The notes under the pieces are model-generated. The model saw only the letters and a program-made list of their open reading frames with translations, was not told the DNA's origin and made no database searches. Position numbers and translations under genes: made by a program. Positions 36,601 to 54,130 of a stretch of 64,000 bases of DNA are shown here, piece by piece. The stretch's first letter is position 1. Every line of letters begins with the position of its first letter. The stretch spans positions 6,925,694-6,989,693 of the forward strand of contig JAXIVH010000008.1 of the NCBI GenBank assembly GCA_036785325.1. Direction: 5' to 3'. Origin of the DNA: Urophycis tenuis. Lineage: Eukaryota; Chordata; Actinopteri; Gadiformes; Phycidae.

Positions 36601-39126
36601 ACAGGCTAGGGGTCAGCAGATTAACGCCAATTTCCTGTGTGAGCCGGTGTTTCCCTCTATGATGGCTAGTAGTTATGGGGCGGCAGTCGCTCGGTAGGTA
36701 GAGCTCAGTAGATAGAGCGGGTGGACAGGGCGGTTCGATCCCCTTGATCCCCTCTCCTCCTCCAACTGTCCACATGTCGAACCCCACAAATGTACTGATT
36801 GTAAGTGGCTTTGGACAAAAGCGTCTGCTAAATGCCCCCTTTACCCTTAGTTATGGAGCAGGTCTCCTTAACTATTTCTTTCACGGTTGTGTGATGGTGC
36901 CTGTGAAGCAAAAAATGCATTCATGATGATGTCCTTGTTGTTGTTGTTGTTTTCTTTTCCTGTCCGTTCTTCAGACTGGTGGTTCCAAACAAAGGCTACT
37001 CGTCCTTAGACCAGAGTCCGGACGAGAAGCCCCTGGTGGCCCTGGACACTGACAGGTAACAGCTTTCTGTTTGTCCTCCTCACTCTTGTATTTTCACCCC
37101 CCCCATCTCTTGACACATTTACGGTAAAAATGTATGCTGAAGGTACGAACTGCGTTTGGTATCATTCCACGGCAGATTCTGATGGTTTTTTTTTTGAAAG
37201 GGAACATACAGTGCATGCGTGTTTTGTCGACGCCCTGTCGTGTAACTTGAAACACAACGTCTTCATCATGGCTGCGGTGCACTGGGGGGTGTGTGGAATC
37301 ACGATTTCCTCTCCTGAAGGACGAGGCCCCTCCGATTATCACGAGACATGATTGGATTTGGACAGCCAATCATCTCTGAGACCTCCCCCCACCCCCACCC
37401 CCACCCCCCCCCATTTGGCCCTGACCCACTGTGACAGTGCTTCTGGCACCGTCTTAAGCCCCCCGGGAGCGTTGTACTGCTCAGGGCGTCTCACTCGCGT
37501 GGAATAAGCCCTGGCTGAACAAGCTGGGAGATTACATCACTTTGTATTACATCATGCACTGGCATGCTCGCCGGTGCACAATGAACGGCACAGTGGCGTG
37601 TCACTTTAAAAAAAAGAAAGATACTCACTCGATTCAATTACACTGTTTACACTGGGCACGTGATTAGTCCGGGTTGGTGATCCGGATTGACGCACCGCAA
37701 TTGAGCCTGTCGTGACGGCGGGGGGGCTGTGTGTGTGTGTGTGTGTTATCGGGGAGACGGAGCTAAAAGTGGCTGTTGTGGTTCATTTGTGAATGCGGTT
37801 TGCGTGTCTGAATACATCTTTTGTTTTTTGTTGTTTTTTTTATGCTACCAATCATCTCAAAAAAGGTTTCCAAAATGTCTGTTTAATGAATCGTTTCAAA
37901 ATGCCTGCTGCTTCACTTTTTTAATTGCAACAGGAAGCTATCAAAATAATTACGTTGGGGATGTATTTATTAGAAATGGCTTTGTTTTTATTTCTTTTAC
38001 GTTTCCATTCCTTCCACTGGATAGTCCAATATGTAACTTAATAACACTTATAATCCTCTTCTCCAGCGACGACGACTTTGACATGTCCAGATACTCGTCA
38101 TCGGGATACTCCTCAGCCGAGGTGAGATGTCTGAGGGACCAGGTACCTATAAACACACTATGGTCTATAATAAACACCACCCTGCCCAACCACGTCATCA
38201 CCTCCCATCACCTCGTCCCATACCCACGCCAGACTGCCAGCCACCCACCCACCCCTCGACCTGGGGTCTGGGGGGGCCAAGCCTCGCCTAAGGTCCATAT
38301 AGAGAACCGGGCCTGCTGTACCACCTGTGTGTCCTTCCCTTTTTAGTCTTCCCTTTGGTCTTCATTGTGGATTGTGTGTGTCGCCATGTTCCTCCATCAA
38401 GCATCCCTTTTTGTTGTAATGCATGCTTTTCACAATGGTGAAAAGCATGCGCTATCGTGACAGCATACTCATTTGGTGCCATAGGAGTGACAGTGTGATG
38501 ATGGGTGTGGTCAAAAGCCACGCCACGCCTGATTGGCTACGCTGCACAGCCAATAGGAAACTTCCACTCTGGAAAAGCTCGTTCAAGTTCAAGTCGTTTA
38601 TTATCAGATGTAACAGCGTCACTTCCAGTTACACTGGACAGTTAGATGTTCTGGACAAGGTCTGTTCCAACTGGGTAGGAACATCAAAGAACAATAAAAT
38701 GGAATAGAATAAAAGTATCAAGGAACAAAATAAAAGTAGCAACGGAGCGTTGTTAGAAGTGGCAGACTTAATCTTCCAGAGACCAAACGGTCCATTTTCA
38801 TACTGGGGTGACAAAGTGATTTGGGGGGGGGTCTACTTCCCCTTTAATACATACATGAAGGGTCCTCTGAATGATGAGTCAGCGCTGGCTTTGGAAACGA
38901 ACCTCTGCTGACGTCCTGTGTTGGTTCTTTTTTGTCTTTTTGTCTTTTTTGTGTTTGACGCGTGCAGCAGATCAACCAGGACCTGAACATCCAGCTGCTG
39001 AAGGACGGCTACCGTCTGGACGAGATCCCCGATGATGAGGACCTGGACCTGATCCCGCCCAAAGCCGTCAACCCCACCTGCATCTGCTGCCAGTCGGCTC
39101 CCTCCACGGCCTGTCAGATCCAGTAG
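30651..39126 (+). CDS. fam219a: FAM219A orthologue
   Basis: Six exons splice in phase: 30651-30710, 34605-34704, 36177-36270, 36975-37055, 38067-38121 and 38968-39126 (stop TAG 39124-39126), giving 182 aa against 185 in human. The protein starts MMEEIDRFQVP. It includes GETVAMNYKPSPLQVQ, GSVKNGTMGSPVNQQPKKN, VVPNKGYSSLDQSPDEKPLV and SDDDFDMSRYSSSGYSSAE, and ends in DLNIQLLKDGYRLDEIPDD, a Cys cluster (CICC) and the tail CQIQ, all characteristic of the family. It is mostly disordered and Ser-rich with an acidic C-terminal part, and its function is not established. The final exon has a tandem NAGNAG acceptor (GCAGCAG before ATC), which could add or drop one Gln. Intron 1 is 3.9 kb and has a GC-rich block at 33000-33550. 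It lies head-to-head with dnai1, as in human 9p13.3. Confidence 0.97.
30711..34604 (+). other. fam219a intron 1
   Basis: No coding exon recognised. A short (TA)n lies at 32409-32430. A CpG-rich block at about 33000-33550 (GGCGGCGCGGG, GTGGAGCGGGGGGCCGCGCC) could be an alternative fam219a promoter. The long frames across it have no protein-like content. Confidence 0.6.
35425..35905 (+). mobile_element. Degenerate non-autonomous hAT-like DNA transposon
   Basis: Begins GCAGTGGTTCCCAAACTTTT with AAGGCACACC repeats and ends in CGGCACACC-containing sequence, the style of hAT terminal regions. The interior is AT-rich and has no transposase frame. The right terminus is cut off by the SINE that follows. 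It lies in fam219a intron 2. Confidence 0.6.
35906..36032 (+). mobile_element. tRNA-derived SINE
   Basis: A-box-like TAGCCTAGTGGTTAGG and B box GGGTTCAATTCCC about 45 bp apart, followed by CCTTGAGCAAGAGGCGTCACC. It abuts the broken right end of the hAT-like element. Confidence 0.75.
36672..36848 (+). mobile_element. tRNA-derived SINE
   Basis: Starts GGGGCGGCAGTCGCTCGGTA, with A box GGTAGGTAGAGCTCAG and B box GGTTCGATCCCC. It ends in GGCTTTGGACAAAAGCGTCT, the tail also found in family A repeats. It lies in fam219a intron 3. Confidence 0.8.
38421..38450. repeat. Perfect 13 bp inverted repeat (hairpin)
   Basis: GCATGCTTTTCAC, loop AATG, then its exact reverse complement GTGAAAAGCATGC, in the last fam219a intron. 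Transcribed, it would form a strong stem. No pyrimidine-stop signature of a terminator is relevant here. Confidence 0.85.
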
Positions 39127-39688
39127 CAAACGCCACACCCCCCCCCCCCCCAACCGCCCCCCCCACCCACCCACCCACCCACCCCACCCAAACCCCACCC
39201 ACCCACCGCGCTGAAGTCAGTTAACCACCAGGGCGACACCATGGCTGGTTACTTTGGAGAAAAAAAAAATTAGCTGGCCTTCGGCGAAATAGTTAGTGAA
39301 TCTTAAAAAAGAAACGAAAAGAAATTATAATCTCAAGAGAAAGGGTTGAGTTGTACATTAGCTGTGAACGCGCTCTCCTCCTATGGTAGGACCCCGTGCG
39401 TCTTTCTCTCCCTGGTGTACTCAGAGGGGACTGCGAAACTGAAAAATAATCCTCCTTTTTTTTTTGGTTTCTCCTCTGTTGACTCTTTCATTTTCCTCCT
39501 TTTAATGAACTGTGTGGAAGGGCAAAAGGGGCCAGACGTTGTCGGAAATAGAAAGGGAAGCCGTGGGATCAGACCAGACCAAAGGGGGCAGCGCACCAGA
39601 CATTCACTCTGCGCCCAGTGACGACTCGTGTCACGTGTGGGTTTTAAGGGTCTCGGAAAGGAAAGGCGACGGCCATTGGTGTAGTTCT

Positions 39689-39780
39689 TTCCCCCCCCCC
39701 CCCCCCCCCCCCCACCCTGCTCTTGATTCGCCCTTCCCATCACTTTGTGTTGTCTTCCTGTTTATGAATGACTATAGGAA

Positions 39781-39817
<37 letters not shown>

Positions 39818-39828
39818 TGTGTGTGTAT
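39689..39828. repeat. Poly-C tract and (GT)n microsatellite
   Basis: A C-run of about 23 followed 70 bp later by GT with a GCGCGC centre, within the fam219a 3' UTR. Confidence 0.95.
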
Positions 39829-41622
39829 GAAAGATTGTACAGGAACTGTAAAAAACAAAAAAACAAAAAAAAAAACAAACAAAACAATGCTAATGCTTAT
39901 AATTACACCTGTTAATGGAGTCGTTGAATTGCCAGTCGCTACAACAGTTGAGTAATGTAGCTAAAAACAGTCAGCTGTTATAGTGACGTCATAACTACTT
40001 AAATAGGTCAAATTCTGAATCGATTTTAACTTTAGGTATTTTACCAAGAACAGAGAAAAAAAAAATAACCGAGGGAGAAAGCATAAGACCGTTCTGCATG
40101 TTGCTCGTGGCTCGTGTACAGCCCATGCCGGTGATTATCAGCCTCCAGCTACAACACACTTTAGTGCCAAGTAGTTACGTTGGTCGCACTTTCATACATC
40201 CATACAGTATTACCTTCACTTTTGCTGCAATGTCCTTAGGTGGAAAAGAAGGAACTTGACGCTGTTTTAGATTTTAATGGCAGAATACACAAGTTAACTC
40301 TATTTTTATTCCCTTGTCTTTTACTTGGAGAGCAAGTAAAGTACTGGGATACCAAAAGGGAGAAGACTTTTTTTTTTTGGTTGCGGGCCACGTCAAAATC
40401 ACAGAGCCACTTTGTTTGGGCGAGATGGTGATCTGTCTGCCAGAATACATGTGAGCTGAAGAAAATTATGTCGCCCATTTTGGTTGCTTCACAGTGTTTG
40501 CAAAAGACGTGCAGTAATGGCGGCCATCTTCCCCAAAGCCAGGTAACGAAATGGGGTAGTGTAAGGAGGAAACGGGGAACATGTGACCCCCGCGGGCATC
40601 ATTGGAACCCCGATATCCTTCTGAAGGGGACTGAATATTGAGAGAGAGCGAGGGCTGGCGTTAGCTGGTGGTGTCGTGCGATGCTGAGATGGCTACCAAC
40701 GCTGTGCACCACGACTCTCCATTTATTACGTTCTATCAAAAGTCTCTTCTTTTCCCTTTCTCCTTTTTTTTTTTTGGTTTTTGTGTTAGTATTTTTGTGT
40801 TGTATGTGTCCACATTTGCACATCACCTTTTTTTAAAACCGTGTGTTCAGGTTCGTCGGATTCAGAAGCGACGTTGGTTGTTTTTGTCGGACAGAAACTG
40901 GACCCGTGATGTAAAAAAAAACTACACGTAGAGTATGTAGCACCCCGCTGGGGTACAGCCGTCGTTTTCCCCCTGGAGCCCCTGAATAACCGTGCATGGA
41001 AGGGAAGCGGTTCAGTGTTTTTTAGACGCCCCTCGCTGGGCTCCTCGGGTTACTGTAGAACCAGCGGCGCGCTATGATTTCCAATAGAAGCAATTTAATA
41101 TATTGTTTAGGGATATATTGACTACACTGAAAGTTTTACATGATGGTGTTTTTTTTTAATTTTTTAAAATTTTATTTTATTGTATGTGCCATTGCATTTC
41201 TGTTTGGTTGATAAGTACGTGCTGTTGTTTTGATGATCCTAAGTATTAGATTTATAGTTTGGTGGATTTGAAAAATGTACACTAGCCGGGATCTGCTCTT
41301 CATTCTGGACGCGGAGGGGGGCAACCCCCAGCGAAGGCTGGTGGGCCGCGGCGACTCGACCGTGCTCCTGACGGAGCGGCTTGTGGCCCTTCAAGTCGCT
41401 GCTCTCTGTCTGTATATTTGTGTGTGTGTGCGCGGGGGCCGTGGCTGGTTTCCGAGCGCTGGATCAGAGGACGTTGCGACTGAGCAGCACCATCACGGGT
41501 ATATTGAAGTGAAATCGAACCGTATTGTAGACTTCGACAATTCCGTGCTTTTTCAAACATTCATTTCAAATGGCTTTTAACTGAGATGTTACACATGAGT
41601 AGTTTGGATTTCAGATTTTTGT

Positions 41623-41675
41623 CCCCCCCCCCCCCCCCCCCCCCCCCTCCCCCCCACCACCACCACCACCACCAA
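41623..41675. repeat. Poly-C tract with CAC triplets
   Basis: About 27 C with one T, then CCCCCC and (CAC)n, within the fam219a 3' UTR. Confidence 0.95.
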
Positions 41676-42427
41676 AATGCACAGCAAATCTCCCCGTTGC
41701 CACAAAAGTGTTCCACACGTACACTGAGGGAAGTGTTCCTAATACCAAGTTTACAAAACCTAATGTATTGCCTGAAAAAAAGTGTGGATGTTTGGACCGG
41801 GCAAATATAATAGTACAGCTGTTTTGCTTGATTATAAATGTGTTCCGCAGTGAGCATACATTTGACCAGTCACCGTCTCTTGGCTCATCTCAGCTGAAAG
41901 AAAAGTCGCCTACAAGCTTTTCACTACAGGACTCAACATGGCGATCATTCTAAAAGAATCTGACGTTCACATCTAGGTGCTACCTATGCTTGTATGAGTT
42001 GCACAGCTGCAACTACAAACCCGATTGAATTCATCGGGGTAAAGACTACCGTACTACGACAGTACATCGCTAGGCAGCCTTTAGCCGCGGCTAGCGCGCT
42101 ACCATTCAGGAGCGGCCATCTTGTGTTTTTGTTAGCGCCATGCCAACTCAAAGATGCACTACTTTCAGCCATTGGTGTGCAGACTGTGGTGTTGCTCACT
42201 GTTCACTTCAGTAGCTCCTGCCTTAAGTGACGCGTTGTAACAGAGGGATATTTTATCAGCAGTTGTACATGTTTTATTTATTTTAAGTATGGGGAAACTA
42301 TTCGTTTTAACATAGAGATGCTTTTAATTTGCCAGATGCTTATTGTTATGATTGTATAGACAAATGTGAACTGATTCCATTTGGTATTTAACAGTGTTAA
42401 TGTTCGATGTAGTGTAACATATCGAAA

Positions 42428-42433
42428 AATAAA
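42428..42433 (+). terminator. Polyadenylation signal AATAAA of fam219a
   Basis: AATAAA followed within 40 bp by TG-rich sequence (TGTCTTTTGATAATTTGTTGG), a normal cleavage-site context. Confidence 0.6.
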
Positions 42434-42778
42434 TATCAAATATCTGGAGTCTGGCATTCCCTCATTGTCTTTTGATAATTTGTTGGTATTCTGGACTTGT
42501 ATGCTGTGTGAGTTAATTCATTACTTGAGTTACCTATTCTTTGATTGACCACTTTTTTCATCTGCATGTATGCTGCATGTAGGTGTTAAAATGAGTTTGT
42601 TGTACCATAGGCAATATGAGAAGTTACAACTTTATACTAGGAGTGCTGATCATTCTCTTGGGGGTGGGGGGGGGGGGGGATTACCTGCAGAACAGAATGA
42701 GTGACATCACAAGATTGGCCCAAGAAGTGGGCGGAGCTTGATGAGATATTGATCAGTGTGTGTATGTGTGCATGTTTA

Positions 42779-42814
<36 letters not shown>

Positions 42815-43326
42815 CTGAGACTGAGGAAGAGAGGGGGTGTAGTGTGATTAGCCCGGCCTGATCCCTTCAGAGCAGATGGTAGATGGTGGCTTACCTCGCT
42901 GTCCACAGGCTTTGGGGAAGCGTCGAGTAGCGACTCACGTCGATGAAGAACAAAGTTGTAACAACAACTGACCCTGAAGGATCCCATCTACCAGCCGGAC
43001 GGGTGAGTCGCTGTTCAGTGTTGTTTGGTGGCTCAACTTTTGGGGATGATTTGAAACTGGGCGGTGACGTGTCTTCAAAGCTGTTGAGGACATCCAGGGC
43101 CGACCATGTGAGAGACGATGCACTCCTTCATAGCCTTACCATTGACACAATCCCAGATGCTGATGGTGGGGACTTCTTCAATGTCCATGGTTAATCTAAA
43201 ATTGTGCCCACAAAGCAGAACAAGGAATATTTTTATGTATGTTCCCACTCCACAAAGCCGACCTACAATGGTCTCTTTCAAACAAAAATCTCTCTCGCTC
43301 TCTCTCTCTGTCTCTATCTGTCTCTA

Positions 43327-43357
<31 letters not shown>

Positions 43358-43540
43358 AATATGTGCATGGTCGGCTCTGTTTCATATTTAACTTTGATAT
43401 TCAAACATGAAATGGCACTGGATAAGACAACACTCACCATGTTTCTCCTGACACTGCGCCACATCCATTCCCATGCGTCTGATCCTCCGCAGCCCTCCCT
43501 GTGTGACGACGCGCCGGGATCCAGGCTCCGCGGGGCCGAC
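42434..43540. other. Intergenic region between fam219a and the nicalin-family gene
   Basis: Contains a (GT)n at 42785-42813, a CT/CTGT repeat at 43279-43352 and a possible untranslated exon with good borders (CCACAG before 42909, GTGAGT after about 43003) for the downstream gene. A weak minus-strand coding-like piece is at 43075-43188. Confidence 0.5.
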
Positions 43541-49632
<6,092 letters not shown>

Positions 49633-49960
49633 TGTGGTTGGACTGCGAGTTCTGAGACTGTGACCGGCGCTTTGAAGTCTGTCCCTGTTGGGTTCTGCTG
49701 GTCTACCCCAATGAGCAGAATATGAATGGGGAAACTGCATTAATATACATCCTATGTAATGCACACATCCCATGTAAATTACAATGCTAAGAAAAAAAAA
49801 GTGAATTTGAATCAAAAGACCTCGGAATTCAATCTTTGCACTTTGTTTACATTGTATGGTCTTTCACTATTTTTACACTGAACAATGAATGCACCTGTAC
49901 CAAAACTATACAAAAATGGTCATACTTGTATTCAAGGAAGGGTGATGACAGTAAGACTTA

Positions 49961-49966
49961 AATAAA
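49961..49966 (+). terminator. Polyadenylation signal AATAAA of the nicalin-family gene
   Basis: About 330 bp after the stop codon in AT-rich DNA (CTTAAATAAAATACAAC); the only clear hexamer before the next gene. Confidence 0.6.
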
Positions 49967-50323
49967 ATACAACAAGTTAAATCAAAGCGACCGATGCAAT
50001 GCATGGCGATCAGATGTTGTATCCTTGTACCCTCATTTGCACCCCTGCTCATCCCCTGGCCTATCCGCCGCTCCACTGCTATCACCCACCTATGCCCACC
50101 CTCCCCCCCTGTGCATCTGTTGCCTTGGACCCGACTGGAGTTTGGCTGGCAGAACACGGCAGCCAGCTATACTGCAGGGAGACAAACAGCCTGGTCCTGT
50201 CACAGAGACCCTGGGGGACGGGCAGGGGGGGGGGATGTGCTGGGTGGGACGCAAGAGACATGAAGCTTGGTGAATTATTGATGGACGTGAGCCATGTTCA
50301 GTGTGAATATCTGAGTGGGCCCT

Positions 50324-50324
<1 letters not shown>

Positions 50325-50411
<87 letters not shown>

Positions 50412-50479
50412 ATGTGTGTGCATGTGTGTGTGTGTGTGTGTGTGTGTGCATGTGTGTGCATGTGTGTGCGTGTACATGC

Positions 50480-50511
<32 letters not shown>

Positions 50512-50630
50512 GCATGTACGTGCGTGTGTGCATGTGTGTGTGTGCATGTGTGTGTGCGCGCGTGTGTGTGCGCGTGTGTGTGTGCGCATGCGTGTGTGTG
50601 TGCGTGTGCAAGTGTGTGCGTGTGTGTGGA
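50325..50630. repeat. Very long (GT)n microsatellite
   Basis: About 300 bp: about 85 bp pure GT, then GT with CATG and CGTG interruptions. Translates as Cys-Val or His-Thr repeats in several frames, none real. Confidence 0.97.
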
Positions 50631-51189
50631 TGGAACAATCACTTGGTTGCGATAAGATTGATTCCGTATTAACCACTAGATGACCAGACTGCTGGAGGCG
50701 GGGGTGCTGGTGAGTGTTTGAGGGGGGCCGTGCAGGGTGCCTGATAAGAGTGTGATGGGAGCTCTGTAATGGATAGTGAGACCCTGCGGGGGGTCTCCAG
50801 CTCACTCAACTGAACTGTGGCGGGAGCGGTCAGTAGCCGGGTGCTCAGGTAGCAGAGAGAGAGAGAGAGAGAGACGTTCTGGTTCAGCGGACCCCTCTCG
50901 GTCCGACCAAGACCACCTGCCAAGCAAATCAAAAGCTCTTTGGCTGACGTTTGGCTGGAAACGCTTTTGGCGACGTGTCGATCACTGCTGAATGTGAAAC
51001 TTTATTCCAACCAGCGATTATGGAAATAAACACACAATCAAGAAACTACTTTTGGTGGATACAAAATTCTAACAACATTGAATTGAACAACAACATTGAA
51101 GTTGGTGGAAGTCATCACAACAACAACAACAACAACAACGAGGCAGAGGTCTCCAAGTTCGACTGCTACTGGAGATGGGAGGGGCTAGC

Positions 51190-51357
<168 letters not shown>

Positions 51358-51369
51358 GGGGGGTGAGCG

Positions 51370-51382
51370 GTTGCCATTGACC
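51370..51382 (+). promoter_or_regulatory. X-box half-site (GTTGCCAT)
   Basis: GTTGCCATTGACC matches the first half of an RFX X-box exactly but not the second. Its place 75 bp upstream of a candidate sperm/cilium gene is the only reason to list it. Confidence 0.2.
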
Positions 51383-51457
51383 TTAAAGTGTCAGACATAC
51401 AGCAGAGCGTGGAGCAGAAGTGCATGCTTGGTTCTCCCGGGGGGACGGTCAGAGAAG

Positions 51458-51625
51458 ATGTGTCCTCAGCACCTCATCAGCACGTACTCGGAGCAGTTTG
51501 CCCCGCCTGGCCGAGGGAAGCCGGCTCGGCCTCGACCTTCGTCGGCCAACCGCAGGAACAACCCCCACCCACGGCCGGTAAGACGCCCCCCAAATCGCCC
51601 CCCATGACTTGTGTCATACGAGGTA

Positions 51626-51663
<38 letters not shown>

Positions 51664-52962
51664 AACAGTTTAAATATTCTTGGAAATGTAGAAAAATACA
51701 GTTGGAGTCATTCGGATTCTAATAAATTGCCTTTATTAAAAATGAAAACAGATTAGAATGAAATATAATTGAAACTGACATTCATTTTAATTAATCACTT
51801 TATTATATTCTCCTTCTGTAAGAAAATCCAATGGTTAAAATAATGGTAGCCTGAAACAATTGGGTCACTTTGTTTTTGTCGTTTAATTTTATTGTTTCCA
51901 CGTAAGAGCTGTTCCTCTCAGAGGAATTGGACAGATGATCGCTATATTCTGGGCTGAGGCGAACATCCATTATTCACTACTTCCTCTGTGACACTTTTCC
52001 TTCCTGCAATGGGGCAAACAGAACCCCAACTAGTGTGAACAACAAAGATTGCAGGTCATGGTTTTTGAAGAGGAACTCAAATAGGCCATTTGTAATATAG
52101 TTCAGTAGATGATGTAGCCAAACCTACAGAACAATTTGAAATGTTCATTTTTACAAAATAAGGCATTAATCAGGAAACCCTCTGACACGCTGCCCCATAA
52201 ATGAAAATGTTGCTTGCTTTGTTGTTATTAGTGGGCTAGCTGTATAGCTAGCCCACTATTGTTATTCCCACTATTTTTCTTTCTTTTTTTATTATGTGTT
52301 CTCTCCAAAACTTTGCCGATTAACTATTTTGTCATTCTTTGTGCTAGAAACTTCATTCAAACTTTAAAACATTCAGCTACTTTAGGAATCGACTAGGTCT
52401 ATTTTTTTAAATAGTTTTTAAGATATTAAAGTTTTATTGATAGTTTTTGTCCCATTGAAATGAATGATGGAATGTTCAGTTGTTAGAGTGATGGCAGTTG
52501 GTGATTTGAAAATATCCACACATTTTGTAAACTGCTGCCACTCCTACAACTTTCAGAGTACTTTCACATATTATACATCAAAAGGTTTATATGTTCATGC
52601 TGTCACTCACATTCAAATATCTAAGCGATACCATTTATAGTTTTTGAATTATTAATGTTTGTTTGACACTCACTCTTCCAATACACACACATGGGCGCTC
52701 CACTCTATGGTCGCAGCTGGTCATTTCAAATTCATACCCGTTTTCTAACTTGTCGATACTCCTACAATTTGGACATATACTGTATATGTCAAACTGTTCA
52801 GCGGTTTTCCTGGATTCCTATGCTGTAGATAAGCTGTTTTTGAGATAGAGCCAATTGAAGCCGGCCCTGCTTTCCTCATAGACAATAGTGGCAGTTTGGA
52901 GAAAAAACACATCCGGTTTCAGTCAGCTAGCCCACTTTACATTTTCTTCAGGAAACTTTCTA

Positions 52963-53048
<86 letters not shown>

Positions 53049-54130
53049 CATATTCAGAAAAAGGTTAACAACAAAGTAGTTGTGTAGTAGTAGTAGTGGT
53101 AGTAGCAGCAGCAATATATTATTAATATACTACAATGAAGGAACACATTGCTGTATTTCTCATCTTTGGTGGTCTCTCTCTTCCTTCTCCCTCTGGTTCC
53201 TCTCAGGACTTTCTGGTGCCTCTGCGTCAGCTCTCCAGCTACAGGTCACCCAGGACAACAGTATGCGCCGTGTCCTCCGTGGGCCGACCTCTGTTCCCTC
53301 CAGTCAGATACCTGTCCTTCCAAGGTACCTCCCCTCAAAACTCCATATGTCCATAAAGGCACCATGATACGCAATTATGGGATGTTCGAGATCAAAATGT
53401 TCCAAAGTTCCATGTTAATTTCCTTATTGATTGTTCTATTCTTATTTTGATTGTGTGTGACTTGTCCGGCTCTTTCTCTTATCTCAGAGACCAGACCTGA
53501 AAACAGTCCGACTGGCAAATTACCAAACGTATCTTTCGTTGGTCCATCAGCAACTCTGCCCTCTGCTGGTAAAACGCAGAAACTACAGTCGTCAGCTGCT
53601 GGAATGGACTGTCAAGTTCACACAAGCAACCTACAAAGGTATATATAGGCCTATATATAACTAATCTGCCGCATCACGTTTACAGATTTTGGGAAGGTTG
53701 CTGTGATGAACATTAAATAGGTTAAATGCCAAATAGGCCAGAATGCCAGAGAAGCATCAATTTCTACTCAAGGGCAGGGAATTAGGTGAAAGGGTAGATT
53801 CTGAATTTTTAACCCTTATCTCCCCTTTGGGGAAGATAAGGGTTAAATGTGGTTTACATGTGGGTTAAATCAATGGCCTACACATTGATGTGTCCATTGT
53901 ATGTATTGCTATCTCGCAAAGTATCCTTGTGTAATTCATTAACTCTCTTGGTTACTTGTCGAGGTAATAGGTCGAAAAAAAAAAAACTTGTTGTTTCTGA
54001 CAGGCAAATGACAGCCTTTAAGTCTCAGAGGAGACTGCAAACTACCAACTCTCCTGTGGCCCCACCGCGTCACAAACCACAAGCTCGATACTGGCAGCCT
54101 CACTCCAACGGCGCGCTGGATTCATGGTGA
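51458..54130 (+). CDS. Unrecognised four-exon gene in the SPMIP6/C9orf24 position
   Basis: Four exons splice in frame: 51458-51577, 53207-53324, 53488-53638 and 54004-54130 (TGA), 171 aa. Start MCPQHLISTYSEQFAPP, then ANRRNNPHPRP and DFLVPLRQLSSYRSPRTT, ending HKPQARYWQPHSNGALDSW. A second splice solution uses a donor after about 53300 (CTCCA, GTCAGA) and a later acceptor in exon 4 (54015). It reads exon 3 in another frame (RPDLKTVRLANYQTYLSLVH...) that looks more like a folded, helical protein. Both give the same N- and C-termini. I do not recognise a family. Short basic, Pro/Tyr-rich proteins opening with an STYS-type motif remind me of microtubule inner proteins, and human SPMIP6 begins similarly and lies between FAM219A and MYORG, but the rest does not align by eye. 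It follows a long GA repeat and a half X-box. Confidence 0.5.
51631..51660. repeat. Poly-T tract
   Basis: About 30 T at the start of the novel gene's first intron, a likely retroelement A-tail on the minus strand or a simple homopolymer. Confidence 0.9.
52228..52962. mobile_element. Non-autonomous DNA element with terminal hairpin
   Basis: Opens with TTAGTGGGCTAGCTGTATAG followed by CTAGCCCACTATTG, a near-perfect palindrome. It closes with CAGCTAGCCCACTTTACATT, an inverted copy of the opening GTGGGCTAGCTG, 730 bp away. The interior is AT-rich without a long frame. Inverted ends and a subterminal hairpin suggest a mobilised but coding-deficient element in the novel gene's first intron. Confidence 0.6.
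52963..53048. repeat. (ATT)n microsatellite
   Basis: About 28 ATT units directly at the right end of the preceding element. Confidence 0.97.

Larger units (their letters stand above)
39127..42433 (+). other. fam219a 3' untranslated region
   Basis: Extends from the stop codon to a polyadenylation signal at 42428-42433. There is no protein-like frame. It contains C-runs (39140-39150, 39689-39711, 41623-41650), a (GT)n at 39781-39827 and U-rich segments. The length assignment rests on the lack of an earlier clear AATAAA with no other gene between. Confidence 0.6.

Noticed and set aside
50090..50655. His-Thr and Cys-Val repeat frames over 100-200 codons
   Set aside because: These are products of CA/GT microsatellites, as at many other places in the window; not genes.
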